This document shows, in pieces, positions 24,051 to 33,204 of a stretch of 64,000 nt of DNA (positions are counted from its first letter, which is position 1; the number at the start of each line of letters is the position of its first letter). The translations under genes and the position numbers were made by a program. The stretch is from JAHRAW01 sp965226545 (GTDB lineage Bacteria > Pseudomonadota > Gammaproteobacteria > Arenicellales > Poriferihabitantaceae): assembly GCA_965226545.1 (NCBI GenBank), contig OZ245364.1, forward strand, positions 1,178,001 to 1,242,000, read 5' to 3'. Under the pieces are notes generated by a model. That model worked only from the letters and a program-made list of their open reading frames with translations, did not search any database and was not told where the DNA came from.

Positions 24051-24944
24051 CTACTTCGGCGCAGTATAGCGCAATTGATTTAAGTTCAACCCCAATTCCA
24101 CATCGGTTTTTAGGGTAAACAATTTTTTCGCCAATCGCGCATCGTCTTTACCGCGCCGCAACTTTGCGCCGAGTTTGCCGGGGAGTTTATCGGCGGCTTG
24201 CAATACGCTTTCCAAATCGCCGTATTTGTCGAGCAATTGTGCGGCGGTGTATTTGCCGATGGTTTTGATGCCGGCAATGTTCGCGCTGCGGTCGCCGGCC
24301 AGGCTGAGAAAATCGACCAATTGATTTGCATCGACGCCGAATCGTTTCACAATCATCGCCGCATCCAATCGGCGTTTGGCGAAATGATCGAACACCGCAA
24401 TGTTTGCATCGAGCAATTGGCAATAATGTCGGTCGGTGGATACTATTAATGCGTTGCCGCCGTGCGCGGCGATTTTGACCGCCAAGGTGGCGATGATGTC
24501 ATCCGCTTCATAACCGGGCAACGAATAACATTCGATGGCCAATTGCCGAAACGCTTGTTGCACTTCATCCAAATGGTCGCGCAAATCGCGCGGCATCGGT
24601 TTGCGATTTTGTTTGTATTCGGCAAACAATTGATGCCGCCAAGTCGGCGCATCGTCTTCGAACACCGCGACGCAATGGCTCGGCTGATGTTTTGCCAAGG
24701 CGCGGGTTAAGGAGGCGGCGGTGGATTGTGTTACCGCGCCGATGTGGTCGGCGGTGGCGTTGTCGGTAACATTGTTGGTTGAGTTCGAGTGCGAGTTCGA
24801 AGTCGAGTCCGAGTCCGAAGTCGAGTCCGAGTGCGAGTCCGAATTGTCACCGCTTACCTTGTCGCCATTCGAATCGCGCACATTCGGCACCGCCGCATAA
24901 ATGCGGCGCACCAAGTTTAATCCGTCAATCAATAACGCTTTCAT
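24051..24944 (-). CDS. xni: Flap endonuclease / 5'-3' exonuclease Xni (ExoIX-like)
   Basis: A stand-alone relative of the 5'-nuclease domain of DNA polymerase I, binding flap DNA. Family motifs: LLIDGLNLVRR at the N-terminus, EYKQNRKPMPRDLRDHL, GYEADDIIATLA, STDRHYCQLL, and the helix-hairpin segment GDRSANIAGIKTIGKYTAAQLL. The protein has 297 residues, about 45 more than usual. The excess is a Ser/Asp/Asn/Thr tract at about 26-66 (plus-strand 24750-24870), encoded by a six-base periodic sequence placed between the first catalytic segment and the rest. It lies 21 bases downstream of folE on the same strand. Confidence 0.9.
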   Translation of the reverse strand: MKALLIDGLNLVRRIYAAVPNVRDSNGDKVSGDNSDSHSDSTSDSDSTSNSHSNSTNNVTDNATADHIGAVTQSTAASLTRALAKHQPSHCVAVFEDDAPTWRHQLFAEYKQNRKPMPRDLRDHLDEVQQAFRQLAIECYSLPGYEADDIIATLAVKIAAHGGNALIVSTDRHYCQLLDANIAVFDHFAKRRLDAAMIVKRFGVDANQLVDFLSLAGDRSANIAGIKTIGKYTAAQLLDKYGDLESVLQAADKLPGKLGAKLRRGKDDARLAKKLFTLKTDVELGLNLNQLRYTAPK

Positions 24945-24965
24945 TGACGTGGAATGGTCGGCGAA

Positions 24966-25565
24966 TCAATCGCCGACCAAGGTTAAAAACTCGGCGCGGG
25001 TGCGATGGTCGGTGCGGAATCGTCCGAGCATTGTCGAGGTTTTCATCACCGAATTTTGTTTGTGCGCGCCGCGCATCATCATGCATAAATGTTTGGCTTC
25101 GATAATCACGCCGACGCCGTGTGCGTTGGTAATCGATTCGACCGCGCCGGCGATTTGGTCGGTTAAGTTTTCCTGTATCTGCAACCGCCGCGCGTACATA
25201 TCGGTGATGCGCGCCAACTTCGATAAGCCGATGACCTTGCCGTCGGGCAGATAGGCGATGTGGCATCGCCCGATGAACGGCAGGATGTGATGTTCGCACA
25301 ACGAATACACTTCGATATCCTTTATCAACACCATCTGGTCGTTGTCGGATTGAAAAATCGCGCCGTTGACCACCGCCTGCAAATTTTGTCGATAGCCTTC
25401 GGTTAAATAGCGCAAGGCTTTCGCCGCGCGCAAAGGTGTGCCGACCAAGCCTTCGCGCGAAGGCGATTCGCCAATCGCGCGCAGCAACGATTCATAATGC
25501 TCGGCGATAACCGAGTCGGCGGTGTCGTCGGACGGGGTGTCGGGCAGGTCGCGCAATTTGTTCAT
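24966..25565 (-). CDS. folE: GTP cyclohydrolase I FolE
   Basis: Converts GTP to dihydroneopterin triphosphate, first step of folate synthesis. 199 residues. Zinc and catalytic motifs are intact: SLCEHHILPFIGRCHIAY (Cys and His ligands), GLSKLARITDMYARRLQIQE, and CMMMRGAHKQNS with the third ligand Cys. It is the zinc-dependent type IA enzyme. It is divergent from the FAD oxidoreductase gene, and xni follows closely on the same strand. Confidence 0.97.
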   Translation of the reverse strand: MNKLRDLPDTPSDDTADSVIAEHYESLLRAIGESPSREGLVGTPLRAAKALRYLTEGYRQNLQAVVNGAIFQSDNDQMVLIKDIEVYSLCEHHILPFIGRCHIAYLPDGKVIGLSKLARITDMYARRLQIQENLTDQIAGAVESITNAHGVGVIIEAKHLCMMMRGAHKQNSVMKTSTMLGRFRTDHRTRAEFLTLVGD

Positions 25566-25809
25566 CGTGCGTTTATCGAGAGTTCAGTGTGCGGTTGTGG
25601 TCGAGGGAATCGATGGGGGCGAAGTGTGTCGAAGTCGTCGAAGTCGTCAAAGCAATCGACACGGTCGAAGTAATCGAAGTAATCGACGCAGTAAAAATAA
25701 TCGACACGGTCGACAAGGTCAACATCGTTAACACAGTCAACATCATCAACATCATTAACGCCGCCAACAACATTATAAGCACATCAACGATTATTGTATC
25801 ATTGCCGCC
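25566..25809. repeat. Divergent spacer with GTCGAAGTAATCGA-type periodic tract
   Basis: From 25630 to 25780 the sequence is a six-base periodic run of GTCGAA/GTAATC/AACATC words. It happens to be open on the plus strand (Val/Ile/Asp/Asn dipeptides) but has no sign of being a gene. Promoters for folE and the FAD oxidoreductase must lie here; none stands out. Confidence 0.6.
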
Positions 25810-27225
25810 ATGACGGATTTTTTGCGGCAATTGGCGCAATGCGTAGGCGAGTCGCGGATGGTGTGCGCGCCGGAAAAGTTGGCGGCGTATACCGCCGATA
25901 CGCGCGCGCGCTATGCGAGCGAATGCATCGGCGTCGCCTTGCCCGGCGATGCGCAACAGGTCGCCGAGGTTGTGCGTTGTTGCGCGGCGCATCGGGTTGG
26001 CATTGTGCCGCAGGGCGGCAACACCGGCGTGGTCGGCGGGGCGGTTGCGCATCGCAAGCAACTCATCGTCAACTTGGCGCGGATGAATCAACCGCCTGCG
26101 GTCGATGCGTTGAACTATACGATGACCGCGCAAGCCGGCTGCATACTCGCCGACATCCAACGCACAGCCGGCGCGCATCAACGGTTTTTCCCGCTGAGTT
26201 TGGGCGCACAAGGTTCGTGTCAAATCGGCGGCAATTTGGCGACCAATGCCGGCGGGATTAATGTGTTGCATTACGGCAACGCGCGCGACTTAACGCTTGG
26301 GCTCGAAGTGGTGCTCGCCGATGGGCGCATCTGGGATGGGATGAACAGTTTGCGCAAAAACAACAGCGGTTACGATTTGCGCAATTTATTTATCGGCTCA
26401 GAGGGCACGCTCGGCATCATCACCGCCGCGACCTTAAAACTGTTCCCGCAACCGCGCGCGCGCATCGTTGCATTGGTCGGCTTGCGCGATGCGGACGCTG
26501 CATTAACTTTGTTGGACAATATGCGAGACGCCAGCGGCGACCGATTGGTAACTTTCGAATTGATGAGCGCGATGGCGGTGCAAAGTGCAATCAAACATAT
26601 CGCCGCGCAAACCGACCCGATGACCGGGCGGCATGCATGGTATGTGTTGATGGCGATTAATGATGTTGGCGACGACAACGCCGTGCGCAACGCGATTGAG
26701 CGGCGACTCGCCGATGCATTGGCGCGCGATGATTTGCAGGATGCGGTAATCGCCGCCGATGACAGCCAAGCGCAAAAATTATTAATGCTGCGCGAATACA
26801 TTGTCGATGCGCAACAATTCGAAGGCGGCAGCATCAAGCACGATGTCGCCGTGCCGGTGGCGGTGGTGCCTGAATTTTTGCGGCGCGCCGAACGCGCGGT
26901 GTTGACGTTGTTGCCGACTGCGCGACCGTATCCGTATGGACATCTTGGCGACGGCAATATGCATTTCAACATCAGCCAACCCATCGATATGCCGCGCGAT
27001 AAATTTTTGGCGCGTTGGGATTCCGTCAATCGCGTGGTGCACGATATTGCCGATGAGTTGAACGGCACCTTTAGTGCGGAGCACGGCGTTGGTATCGCGC
27101 GGTTGGACGATATGCTTCGTTATAAAGATGAGGTGTCGTTGGATTTATATCGGCGGGTTAAGGCGGCGTTGGACCCGCAGGGGTTGTTTAATGAAGGCAA
27201 GGTTAATCCGCCGGTTGATTCGTGA
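25810..27225 (+). CDS. FAD-linked D-2-hydroxyacid dehydrogenase (D-2-hydroxyglutarate/D-lactate dehydrogenase family)
   Basis: A 471-residue flavoprotein of the vanillyl-alcohol-oxidase fold. N-terminal FAD-binding half: PQGGNTGVVGGAV (about 68-80), LGAQGSCQIGGNLATNAGG and GSEGTLGIITAATLKLFP. C-terminal catalytic half: PYGHLGDGNMHFNIS (metal and substrate histidines) and GTFSAEHGVGIARLD. This arrangement fits D-2-hydroxyglutarate dehydrogenase and glycolate-oxidase-D-like enzymes, which oxidise D-2-hydroxyacids to 2-oxoacids. The exact substrate is not readable. It is a monocistron on the plus strand between two minus-strand groups. Confidence 0.92.
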   Translation: MTDFLRQLAQCVGESRMVCAPEKLAAYTADTRARYASECIGVALPGDAQQVAEVVRCCAAHRVGIVPQGGNTGVVGGAVAHRKQLIVNLARMNQPPAVDALNYTMTAQAGCILADIQRTAGAHQRFFPLSLGAQGSCQIGGNLATNAGGINVLHYGNARDLTLGLEVVLADGRIWDGMNSLRKNNSGYDLRNLFIGSEGTLGIITAATLKLFPQPRARIVALVGLRDADAALTLLDNMRDASGDRLVTFELMSAMAVQSAIKHIAAQTDPMTGRHAWYVLMAINDVGDDNAVRNAIERRLADALARDDLQDAVIAADDSQAQKLLMLREYIVDAQQFEGGSIKHDVAVPVAVVPEFLRRAERAVLTLLPTARPYPYGHLGDGNMHFNISQPIDMPRDKFLARWDSVNRVVHDIADELNGTFSAEHGVGIARLDDMLRYKDEVSLDLYRRVKAALDPQGLFNEGKVNPPVDS

Positions 27226-27268
27226 TGTGCAAAAGTAACTTAAGTAACGCAAACAAAAGTTAAGCAAC

Positions 27269-27793
27269 TCATTCCAATCGAAACTCATGCTCACCTCGAT
27301 GATGCCAAAATTCGAATCGCAGACGATACGGCGTGTTGAGGTTGTAAATTGGTTTTGCCAACAATATCGCCAAACTTTTTTCGACCTTTTTGCCGGGCAT
27401 TAAGGTGGTGTAGGTTGGAATCTTGGTGCAGTTTTGTTTCGGCGGGCGTTGGATGATTCGGTTGCCGTCTGCGTCGACAATTTCCCAACGAAACACTTGG
27501 CATGAATTCGGCACTTCCAACTCGATGGGTTTTTGGGTGTAGTTGTTTAATTTGGCGACAGTGCGCAGGATAAATCGCCGCGTATGGTCGAGGGTGATGG
27601 TGGGGGCGGCTTGCAAGGAAAGTTTTGCCGGCGATGACGGCGTCGCTATCGAGGTCCATTTGGTTGACGACAACGACGGTTCATTGGCATGTATCGATGT
27701 GGCGACAAAACTTAATGCAACTGCGACTGCGCATGCATAGTTCACAAATGACCGTGTCAATGACGGACAACGTTGTCGACCAATCCGATTCAC
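27269..27793 (-). CDS. Small secreted protein, possibly BsuPI-like
   Basis: 174 residues with a signal peptide (hydrophobic about 16-33, cleavage near HANE). The mature part looks like a single beta-sandwich: LNNYTQKPIELEVPNSCQ, FRWEIVDADGNRIIQ, then TTLMPGKKVEKSLAI, a pattern resembling the BsuPI family of proteinase-inhibitor-like domains. That assignment is tentative. It starts with GTG overlapping the greA stop (GTGA), so it is probably translated together with greA. Two cysteines (CQVF and NCTKI) could form a disulphide. Confidence 0.72.
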   Translation of the reverse strand: MNRIGRQRCPSLTRSFVNYACAVAVALSFVATSIHANEPSLSSTKWTSIATPSSPAKLSLQAAPTITLDHTRRFILRTVAKLNNYTQKPIELEVPNSCQVFRWEIVDADGNRIIQRPPKQNCTKIPTYTTLMPGKKVEKSLAILLAKPIYNLNTPYRLRFEFWHHRGEHEFRLE

Positions 27794-28266
27794 TTTTCAC
27801 GCACCTTTAAAATTTCATAACATCGTTTCCCGGCCGGCGCACTCAGTTCGATTTCATCGCCTTCGCTTTTGCCGAGCAATGCGCGACCAATCGGTGAACG
27901 CGTCGAGATTCGTCCGGCGTGTAAATCGGCTTCGAGTTCGCCGACCAATTGATAGGTCACTTTGCTGTCGCTGTCGGCGTCGTATAAATCGACAAACGCG
28001 CCGAATACGATGCGCCCGTCTTCGATGATGGTGTCGACCACTTCGGCAATCATCAAGCCGGCTTCGAGTTCGGCGATGCGCCCTTCGATGAATCGTTGTT
28101 GTTCCTTCGCCGCATCGTATTCGGCGTTCTCGGATAAATCACCGTGCGCGCGCGCCTCGGCAATCGCATCGATGACCTGCGGGCGGTCGACGCTTTTGCG
28201 CCGCTTTAATTCATCGCGCAAACGTTTTGCGCCGATGGCGGTGAGGACGATGCGTTCGCTGTTCAT
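27790..28266 (-). CDS. greA: Transcription elongation factor GreA
   Basis: Binds the secondary channel of RNA polymerase and stimulates cleavage of backtracked RNA. 158 residues: N-terminal antiparallel coiled coil with the conserved tip ARAHGDLSENAEYDAAKEQQ (acidic tip Asp/Glu residues present) and C-terminal FKBP-like domain with SPIGRALLGKSEGDEIELSAP. No strong ribosome site precedes the ATG. The position after carB on the same strand is the common gammaproteobacterial order. The small secreted-protein gene overlaps its stop by four bases. Confidence 0.97.
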   Translation of the reverse strand: MNSERIVLTAIGAKRLRDELKRRKSVDRPQVIDAIAEARAHGDLSENAEYDAAKEQQRFIEGRIAELEAGLMIAEVVDTIIEDGRIVFGAFVDLYDADSDSKVTYQLVGELEADLHAGRISTRSPIGRALLGKSEGDEIELSAPAGKRCYEILKVREK

Positions 28267-28392
28267 TGCCGATGGGGTTGGTGTTGCTTGTGATTAACGA
28301 TTGATTTATTAACGACTGCATATTGGTGCGCGTCACTTAATTTCACACCGCTTAATTTCGCGTCACTTAATTGCGCGCGATTTAATTGCGCA

Positions 28393-31300
28393 TTACTTCG
28401 TTTTAAGTTGCCGATGCAACGATTGCAGCCGATTGATGCCGAGTGATTCGCCGCAGGCATGCGCGGCAATCGCGGCGCGCGCGGCCGGCAAGGTGGTGAA
28501 ATAGGTGACCTTATGCAGCAACGCTTCGCGGCGGATTGTATAGGAATCGCGCAAACTTTTTTTGCCGGCGGTGGTGTTGATGATTAATGCGAATTCATCA
28601 TTCTTAATCATATCGACGACATGCGGGCGACCTTCCTCGACTTTGTTAACGCGCGTCACTTCGAGATTGGCGTCGCGCAATGTTGCGGCCGTGCCTTCGG
28701 TGGCGAATAATTCGAATCCGGCATTCGCCAAATACGCCGCGGTCGGTTGCACCGCGATTTGATCCTCAGTGCGCAAACTTATCAGCACCCGCCCGCATCG
28801 TGGCATTGCCAAGCCCACCGCCTTTTGCGCCTTGCCGAAGGCTTCGCCATAACTTGCGCCGATGCCCATCACTTCGCCGGTGCTTTTCATCTCCGGCCCC
28901 AGCACAGTATCCACGCCGGGGAATTTGATGAACGGAAACACCGCTTCCTTGACCGAATAAAACGGCGGGATTTGTTCGCGTGTCGCATCTTGCGCGCGCA
29001 ACGATTGCCCGGTCATGCATCGCGCGGCGATTTTTGCCAATGGCATCGCGCTGGCTTTGGATACAAACGGCACAGTGCGCGCCGCGCGCGGGTTGACCTC
29101 GAGGATATAAATCGCGTTGTCCTTCACCGCGTATTGCACATTCATCAAGCCGACCACGCTTAACTTATGCGCCAATTGCCGCGTGTATTCGCGCAACTGC
29201 GCCTGCAGTTCATCGGATAAACTAAACGGCGGCAACGAGCAAGCCGAATCGCCCGAATGCACGCCGGCTTCTTCGATGTGTTCCATAATCCCGCCGATGA
29301 GGACATCATCACCGTCGCACACGGCATCGACATCGATTTCAATCGCGCCGCTTAAAAACAAATCCAGCAACACCGGCGAATCAAATTGCGCCGCCGCCGA
29401 GTTCATATAATCGCGCAACTCATCGGCGTTATGCACAATCTCCATCGCCCGCCCGCCGAGTACATACGACGGCCGCACCACCAACGGATAGCCAATCTCA
29501 TCGCCCAATCGCACCGCATCGGTTGCGCGCGATGCCGTGCGATTCGGCGGTTGGCGCAAGTTTAATTCCGCCAGCAGTTGTTGAAAATACGCGCGGTCTT
29601 CGGCGCGATGAATCGATTGCGGCGAGGTGCCGATTATCGGCGCGCCGTTGGCTTGCAAAGCGCGCGCCAATTTCAGCGGCGTTTGCCCGCCGTATTGCAC
29701 TATCACGCCAAGCGGTTTTTCGATGCGGATGATTTCGAGTACATCTTCCAAGGTCAACGGCTCGAAATACAGTCGGTCTGATGTGTCGTAATCGGTCGAT
29801 ACGGTTTCCGGGTTGCAGTTCACCATAATCGTCTCGAAGCCGTCTTCGCGCAACGCCATCGCCGCATGTACGCAGCAATAATCGAACTCGATGCCTTGAC
29901 CGATTCGATTCGGCCCGCCGCCCAAGATGATGATTTTTTTATTGTCGCTCGGCGCGGATTCGCATTCGTCGTCGTAGGATGAATATAAATACGCGGTCGC
30001 TGATTCGAATTCGGCGGCGCATGAGTCGACGCGTTTGTAAATCGGATGGATGGCGAGTTCACGGCGGCGGTTGCGCACGTTGTCTTCATCGGTGCGCAAC
30101 AGTGTCGCAAGGCGACGGTCGGAGAAGCCGAGTCGTTTCCAATTGCGCAGTTGGGTTGCATCGATATGGTCGAGTGTACTTTTACTTGCACCGGCACTTT
30201 TACCGTCGCCGCTGTCACTATTAACATCGTTACTTGCACTTGCACCGTCACCGTCACTTGCACTGTCACTTGCACATCGAACAATCCCTTCCTCACACTC
30301 GACCAATTCCGCCAACTGCGCCAAAAACCATCGGTCGATTTTGCATAACGCATGCACTTCATCAATCGACATCCCCTCGCGCAACGCTTGCGCGATTTGC
30401 CATATTCGGTCGGCGCTCGGCACGCGCAATTGTGCTTCGCGATAATCATTCAGTTTATTTTCATCGGACGGCGGCGGGCGTTCGTCCAACCCGTCCGCGC
30501 CGATTTCCAAACTGCGCAATGCCTTGTGCAACGACTCGGCGAAGGTTCTGCCAATCGCCATTACCTCGCCGACTGATTTCATTTGCGTCGTCAGCGTTGC
30601 ATCGGCGCGCGGGAATTTCTCGAAATCGAATCGTGGGATTTTGGTGACGATGTAATCGATGCTCGGTTCGAATGATGCCGGCGTTGCACCGCCGGTGATG
30701 TCGTTGCGCAATTCGTCCAGCGTATAGCCCACCGCCAATTTGGCGGCGATTTTGGCGATGGGGAATCCGGTGGCCTTCGATGCCAATGCCGACGACCTCG
30801 ATACGCGCGGGTTCATTTCGATGACGACCATTCGCCCGTTGTCCGGGTTGACGGCGAATTGCACATTCGAGCCGCCGGTGTCGACGCCGATTTCGCGCAG
30901 CACGGCGATGCTGGCATCGCGCATTCGCTGATATTCCTTGTCGGTTAAGGTTTGCGCCGGGGCGACGGTGATGGAATCGCCGGTGTGGATGCCCATCGGG
31001 TCTAAGTTTTCTATCGAGCAGATGATGATGCAGTTGTCGCATTTATCGCGCACCACTTCCATCTCGAATTCCTTCCAGCCGATGATGCTTTCCTCGACCA
31101 ATAATTCGCGCGTCGGCGATGCATCCAAGCCGCGCGCGCATATTTCATCGAATTCGGCGGCGTTATAGGCGACGCCGCCGCCGGTGCCGCCGAGCGTAAA
31201 TGACGGGCGGATAATCGACGGGAATCCGGTGTCGCGCAACACTTCTTGCGCCTCGCTTAAACTATGCGCAATGCCGCCGCGCACGGTGGATAAGCCAATA

Positions 31301-31713
31301 TCCCGCATCGCGCGACGGAATAGTTGGCGGTCTTCGGCTTTGTCAATCGCTTCGACGGTCGCGCCGATGATTTCGACATTGTGTTTGCGCAATACGCCGT
31401 GTCGGTTTAAATCCAAGGCGCAGTTCAATGCGGTTTGCCCGCCCATCGTCGGCAGCAGCACATCCGGGCGTTCGGCTTCGATAACTTTTTCCACTGTGCG
31501 CCATTCAATCGGTTCGATATAGGTGGCGTCGGCAAAATCCGGGTCGGTCATTATGGTCGCCGGATTCGAGTTGACCAACACGATTCGATAGCCCTCGGCG
31601 CGCAATGCCTTGCACGCTTGCACGCCGGAATAATCGAATTCGCACGCTTGCCCGATGATGATAGGCCCCGCGCCGATTATCAGCACTGTTTCGATGTCGG
31701 TTCGTTTTGGCAT
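28393..31713 (-). CDS. carB: Carbamoyl-phosphate synthase large subunit CarB
   Basis: Uses ammonia from CarA, bicarbonate and two ATP to make carbamoyl phosphate for arginine and pyrimidine synthesis. 1106 residues with two ATP-grasp halves (GGTGGGVAYN loop in the first, VVRPSYVLGGRAMEIV in the second) and the C-terminal allosteric domain (ISLRTEDQ... AGKKS). It is about 30 residues longer than usual because of a Ser/Asp/Gly/Lys tract at about 477-515 in the oligomerisation domain, encoded by a six-base periodic sequence (plus-strand 30168-30285). Its ATG shares one base with the carA stop (TAATG), so translation is coupled. Confidence 0.98.
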   Translation of the reverse strand: MPKRTDIETVLIIGAGPIIIGQACEFDYSGVQACKALRAEGYRIVLVNSNPATIMTDPDFADATYIEPIEWRTVEKVIEAERPDVLLPTMGGQTALNCALDLNRHGVLRKHNVEIIGATVEAIDKAEDRQLFRRAMRDIGLSTVRGGIAHSLSEAQEVLRDTGFPSIIRPSFTLGGTGGGVAYNAAEFDEICARGLDASPTRELLVEESIIGWKEFEMEVVRDKCDNCIIICSIENLDPMGIHTGDSITVAPAQTLTDKEYQRMRDASIAVLREIGVDTGGSNVQFAVNPDNGRMVVIEMNPRVSRSSALASKATGFPIAKIAAKLAVGYTLDELRNDITGGATPASFEPSIDYIVTKIPRFDFEKFPRADATLTTQMKSVGEVMAIGRTFAESLHKALRSLEIGADGLDERPPPSDENKLNDYREAQLRVPSADRIWQIAQALREGMSIDEVHALCKIDRWFLAQLAELVECEEGIVRCASDSASDGDGASASNDVNSDSGDGKSAGASKSTLDHIDATQLRNWKRLGFSDRRLATLLRTDEDNVRNRRRELAIHPIYKRVDSCAAEFESATAYLYSSYDDECESAPSDNKKIIILGGGPNRIGQGIEFDYCCVHAAMALREDGFETIMVNCNPETVSTDYDTSDRLYFEPLTLEDVLEIIRIEKPLGVIVQYGGQTPLKLARALQANGAPIIGTSPQSIHRAEDRAYFQQLLAELNLRQPPNRTASRATDAVRLGDEIGYPLVVRPSYVLGGRAMEIVHNADELRDYMNSAAAQFDSPVLLDLFLSGAIEIDVDAVCDGDDVLIGGIMEHIEEAGVHSGDSACSLPPFSLSDELQAQLREYTRQLAHKLSVVGLMNVQYAVKDNAIYILEVNPRAARTVPFVSKASAMPLAKIAARCMTGQSLRAQDATREQIPPFYSVKEAVFPFIKFPGVDTVLGPEMKSTGEVMGIGASYGEAFGKAQKAVGLAMPRCGRVLISLRTEDQIAVQPTAAYLANAGFELFATEGTAATLRDANLEVTRVNKVEEGRPHVVDMIKNDEFALIINTTAGKKSLRDSYTIRREALLHKVTYFTTLPAARAAIAAHACGESLGINRLQSLHRQLKTK

Positions 31714-33041
31714 TATTTTGTCGAGTGATTGGTTGTGTTTTTACTGTGGTTTGCATTTGCACTGTCCGCCATCAACGCCACGAATTGCGCAAACAATCCG
31801 CCGACATCGTGCGGCCCCGGGCTGGCTTCGGGATGCCCTTGAAACGAGAATGCCGGATAATCGCGCATCGCCAAACCTTGTATGGTGTTATCGAACAGCG
31901 AGCGGTGGGTGATTTGTAAACCTTGCGGCAGGCTTTTTTCATCGACGCAAAAGCCGTGATTTTGGCTGGTGATGAGTATCCGCCCGCTTGCCAATTCGCG
32001 CACCGGATGATTCGCGCCGTGATGTCCGAATTTCATTTTTTCGGTGCGCGCACCGCAGGCCAAGGCGAGCAGTTGATGGCCTAAGCAGATGCCGAATATG
32101 GGAATCGGGTTTGCACTTGGTCGTGCACTTGTCGAGTTGGCATCGCTTAACAATTCGCCAATGGTTTTGATGGCGTAATCGCACGGTTCAGGGTCGCCCG
32201 GCCCGTTCGATAGGAAAACCCCATCCGGATTTTCGGCGCGGATTTCATCGGCGGTGACGGTTGGCGGCATTACGCGGACTTGGCAGCCATGCGCGGTTAA
32301 CATTCGCAAAATGTTGTGTTTGATGCCGTAATCGCAGGCGATTACTTTGTAGGGTTTTGTTGATTTTGACTTTGACTTCGACTTTGACTGTGCCGTCGAA
32401 GCGGACTTCGACTTCGCCTCCGCCGCCGCCCGCATTTTCGCCGACAACGCCGCCATCGCCGTCAACGCCTGCATTTCCGTCTCGCCCGGCATCGTCCAAA
32501 TGCCGTCTTGCCAATCGTACGCTTCGCGCGTGCCGACTTCCTTCGCCAAATCCATTCCGCCCAAGCCGGCGAAGTTTTGCGCCTGTTGCAATGCCTGTTC
32601 GATGTCGTTTGCGTCGACTTCACTTTCGCCTTTACCAACGACGATGCAGCCGGCTTGTGCGCCTTTATTGCGGATATGGCGGGTGAGTTTTCGGGTGTCG
32701 ATGTCGCTGATGGCGATGACTTTGTTGGCGCGCAGATATTCGCGCAAACTCATTTGTGCGCGCCAGTTTTGATAAGTGTTCGGCGCGTTTTTTACGATGA
32801 GCCCGGCGCAAAACACTTGACGCGATTCTTCATCCTGCGCGCAGGCGCCGGTGTTGCCGATATGCGGGTGGGTGAGGGTGATGAGTTGGCGCGCATAGGA
32901 AGGGTCGGTGAGGATTTCCTGATAGCCGCTGATGGCGGTGTTAAACACAATTTCGCCGCAAGCCACCCTGCCGGTCGCGCCAATCGCCTGGCCCGCGAAT
33001 GCCGTGCCGTCGGCTAACAGAAGTTTTGCTTGGGGGGGCAA
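31713..33041 (-). CDS. carA: Carbamoyl-phosphate synthase small subunit CarA
   Basis: Glutamine amidotransferase subunit that feeds ammonia to CarB. 442 residues, longer than the usual 375-385. The N-terminal domain has GEIVFNTAISGYQEILTDPS and the C-terminal class I amidotransferase domain has GICLGHQLLALA (nucleophile Cys) and the GHPEASPGPHD His-Glu site. Between them, at about 207-230, is a Lys/Ser tract (SKSKSKSKSTK) from a six-base periodic sequence, and a second short Ser/Asn run lies near 307. The best start is TTG at 33041, without a clear ribosome site; no in-frame ATG precedes the conserved domain. Confidence 0.96.
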   Translation of the reverse strand: MPPQAKLLLADGTAFAGQAIGATGRVACGEIVFNTAISGYQEILTDPSYARQLITLTHPHIGNTGACAQDEESRQVFCAGLIVKNAPNTYQNWRAQMSLREYLRANKVIAISDIDTRKLTRHIRNKGAQAGCIVVGKGESEVDANDIEQALQQAQNFAGLGGMDLAKEVGTREAYDWQDGIWTMPGETEMQALTAMAALSAKMRAAAEAKSKSASTAQSKSKSKSKSTKPYKVIACDYGIKHNILRMLTAHGCQVRVMPPTVTADEIRAENPDGVFLSNGPGDPEPCDYAIKTIGELLSDANSTSARPSANPIPIFGICLGHQLLALACGARTEKMKFGHHGANHPVRELASGRILITSQNHGFCVDEKSLPQGLQITHRSLFDNTIQGLAMRDYPAFSFQGHPEASPGPHDVGGLFAQFVALMADSANANHSKNTTNHSTK

Positions 33042-33125
33042 CGGTGGGGGTGGGGTGGTGGTTTATTTATCAATGCGCGCTCGGGCGGATTCTACCGCAA
33101 AATGAGTTGCGATGCCAAATGTGGC

Positions 33126-33153
33126 TTGACTTTTGGGGCGGTTATTGTATGAT
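33126..33153 (+). promoter_or_regulatory. Promoter of the first locus B small gene
   Basis: TTGACT (33126-33131), 16-base spacer, TATGAT (33148-33153), in a GTGGCTTGACT context. The leader to the ATG at 33205 is about 45 bases. It lies in the divergent gap with carA. Confidence 0.75.
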
Positions 33154-33204
33154 TCGGCGGGTTGTTTATTTGATTATTTAATCCATTTACGAGGTAATGA
33201 AGCC

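Noticed and set aside
25589..25813. Open frame of 74 codons encoding Val/Ile/Asp/Asn repeats
   Set aside because: It is the translation of a six-base periodic spacer between folE and the FAD oxidoreductase. There is no domain or ribosome site.
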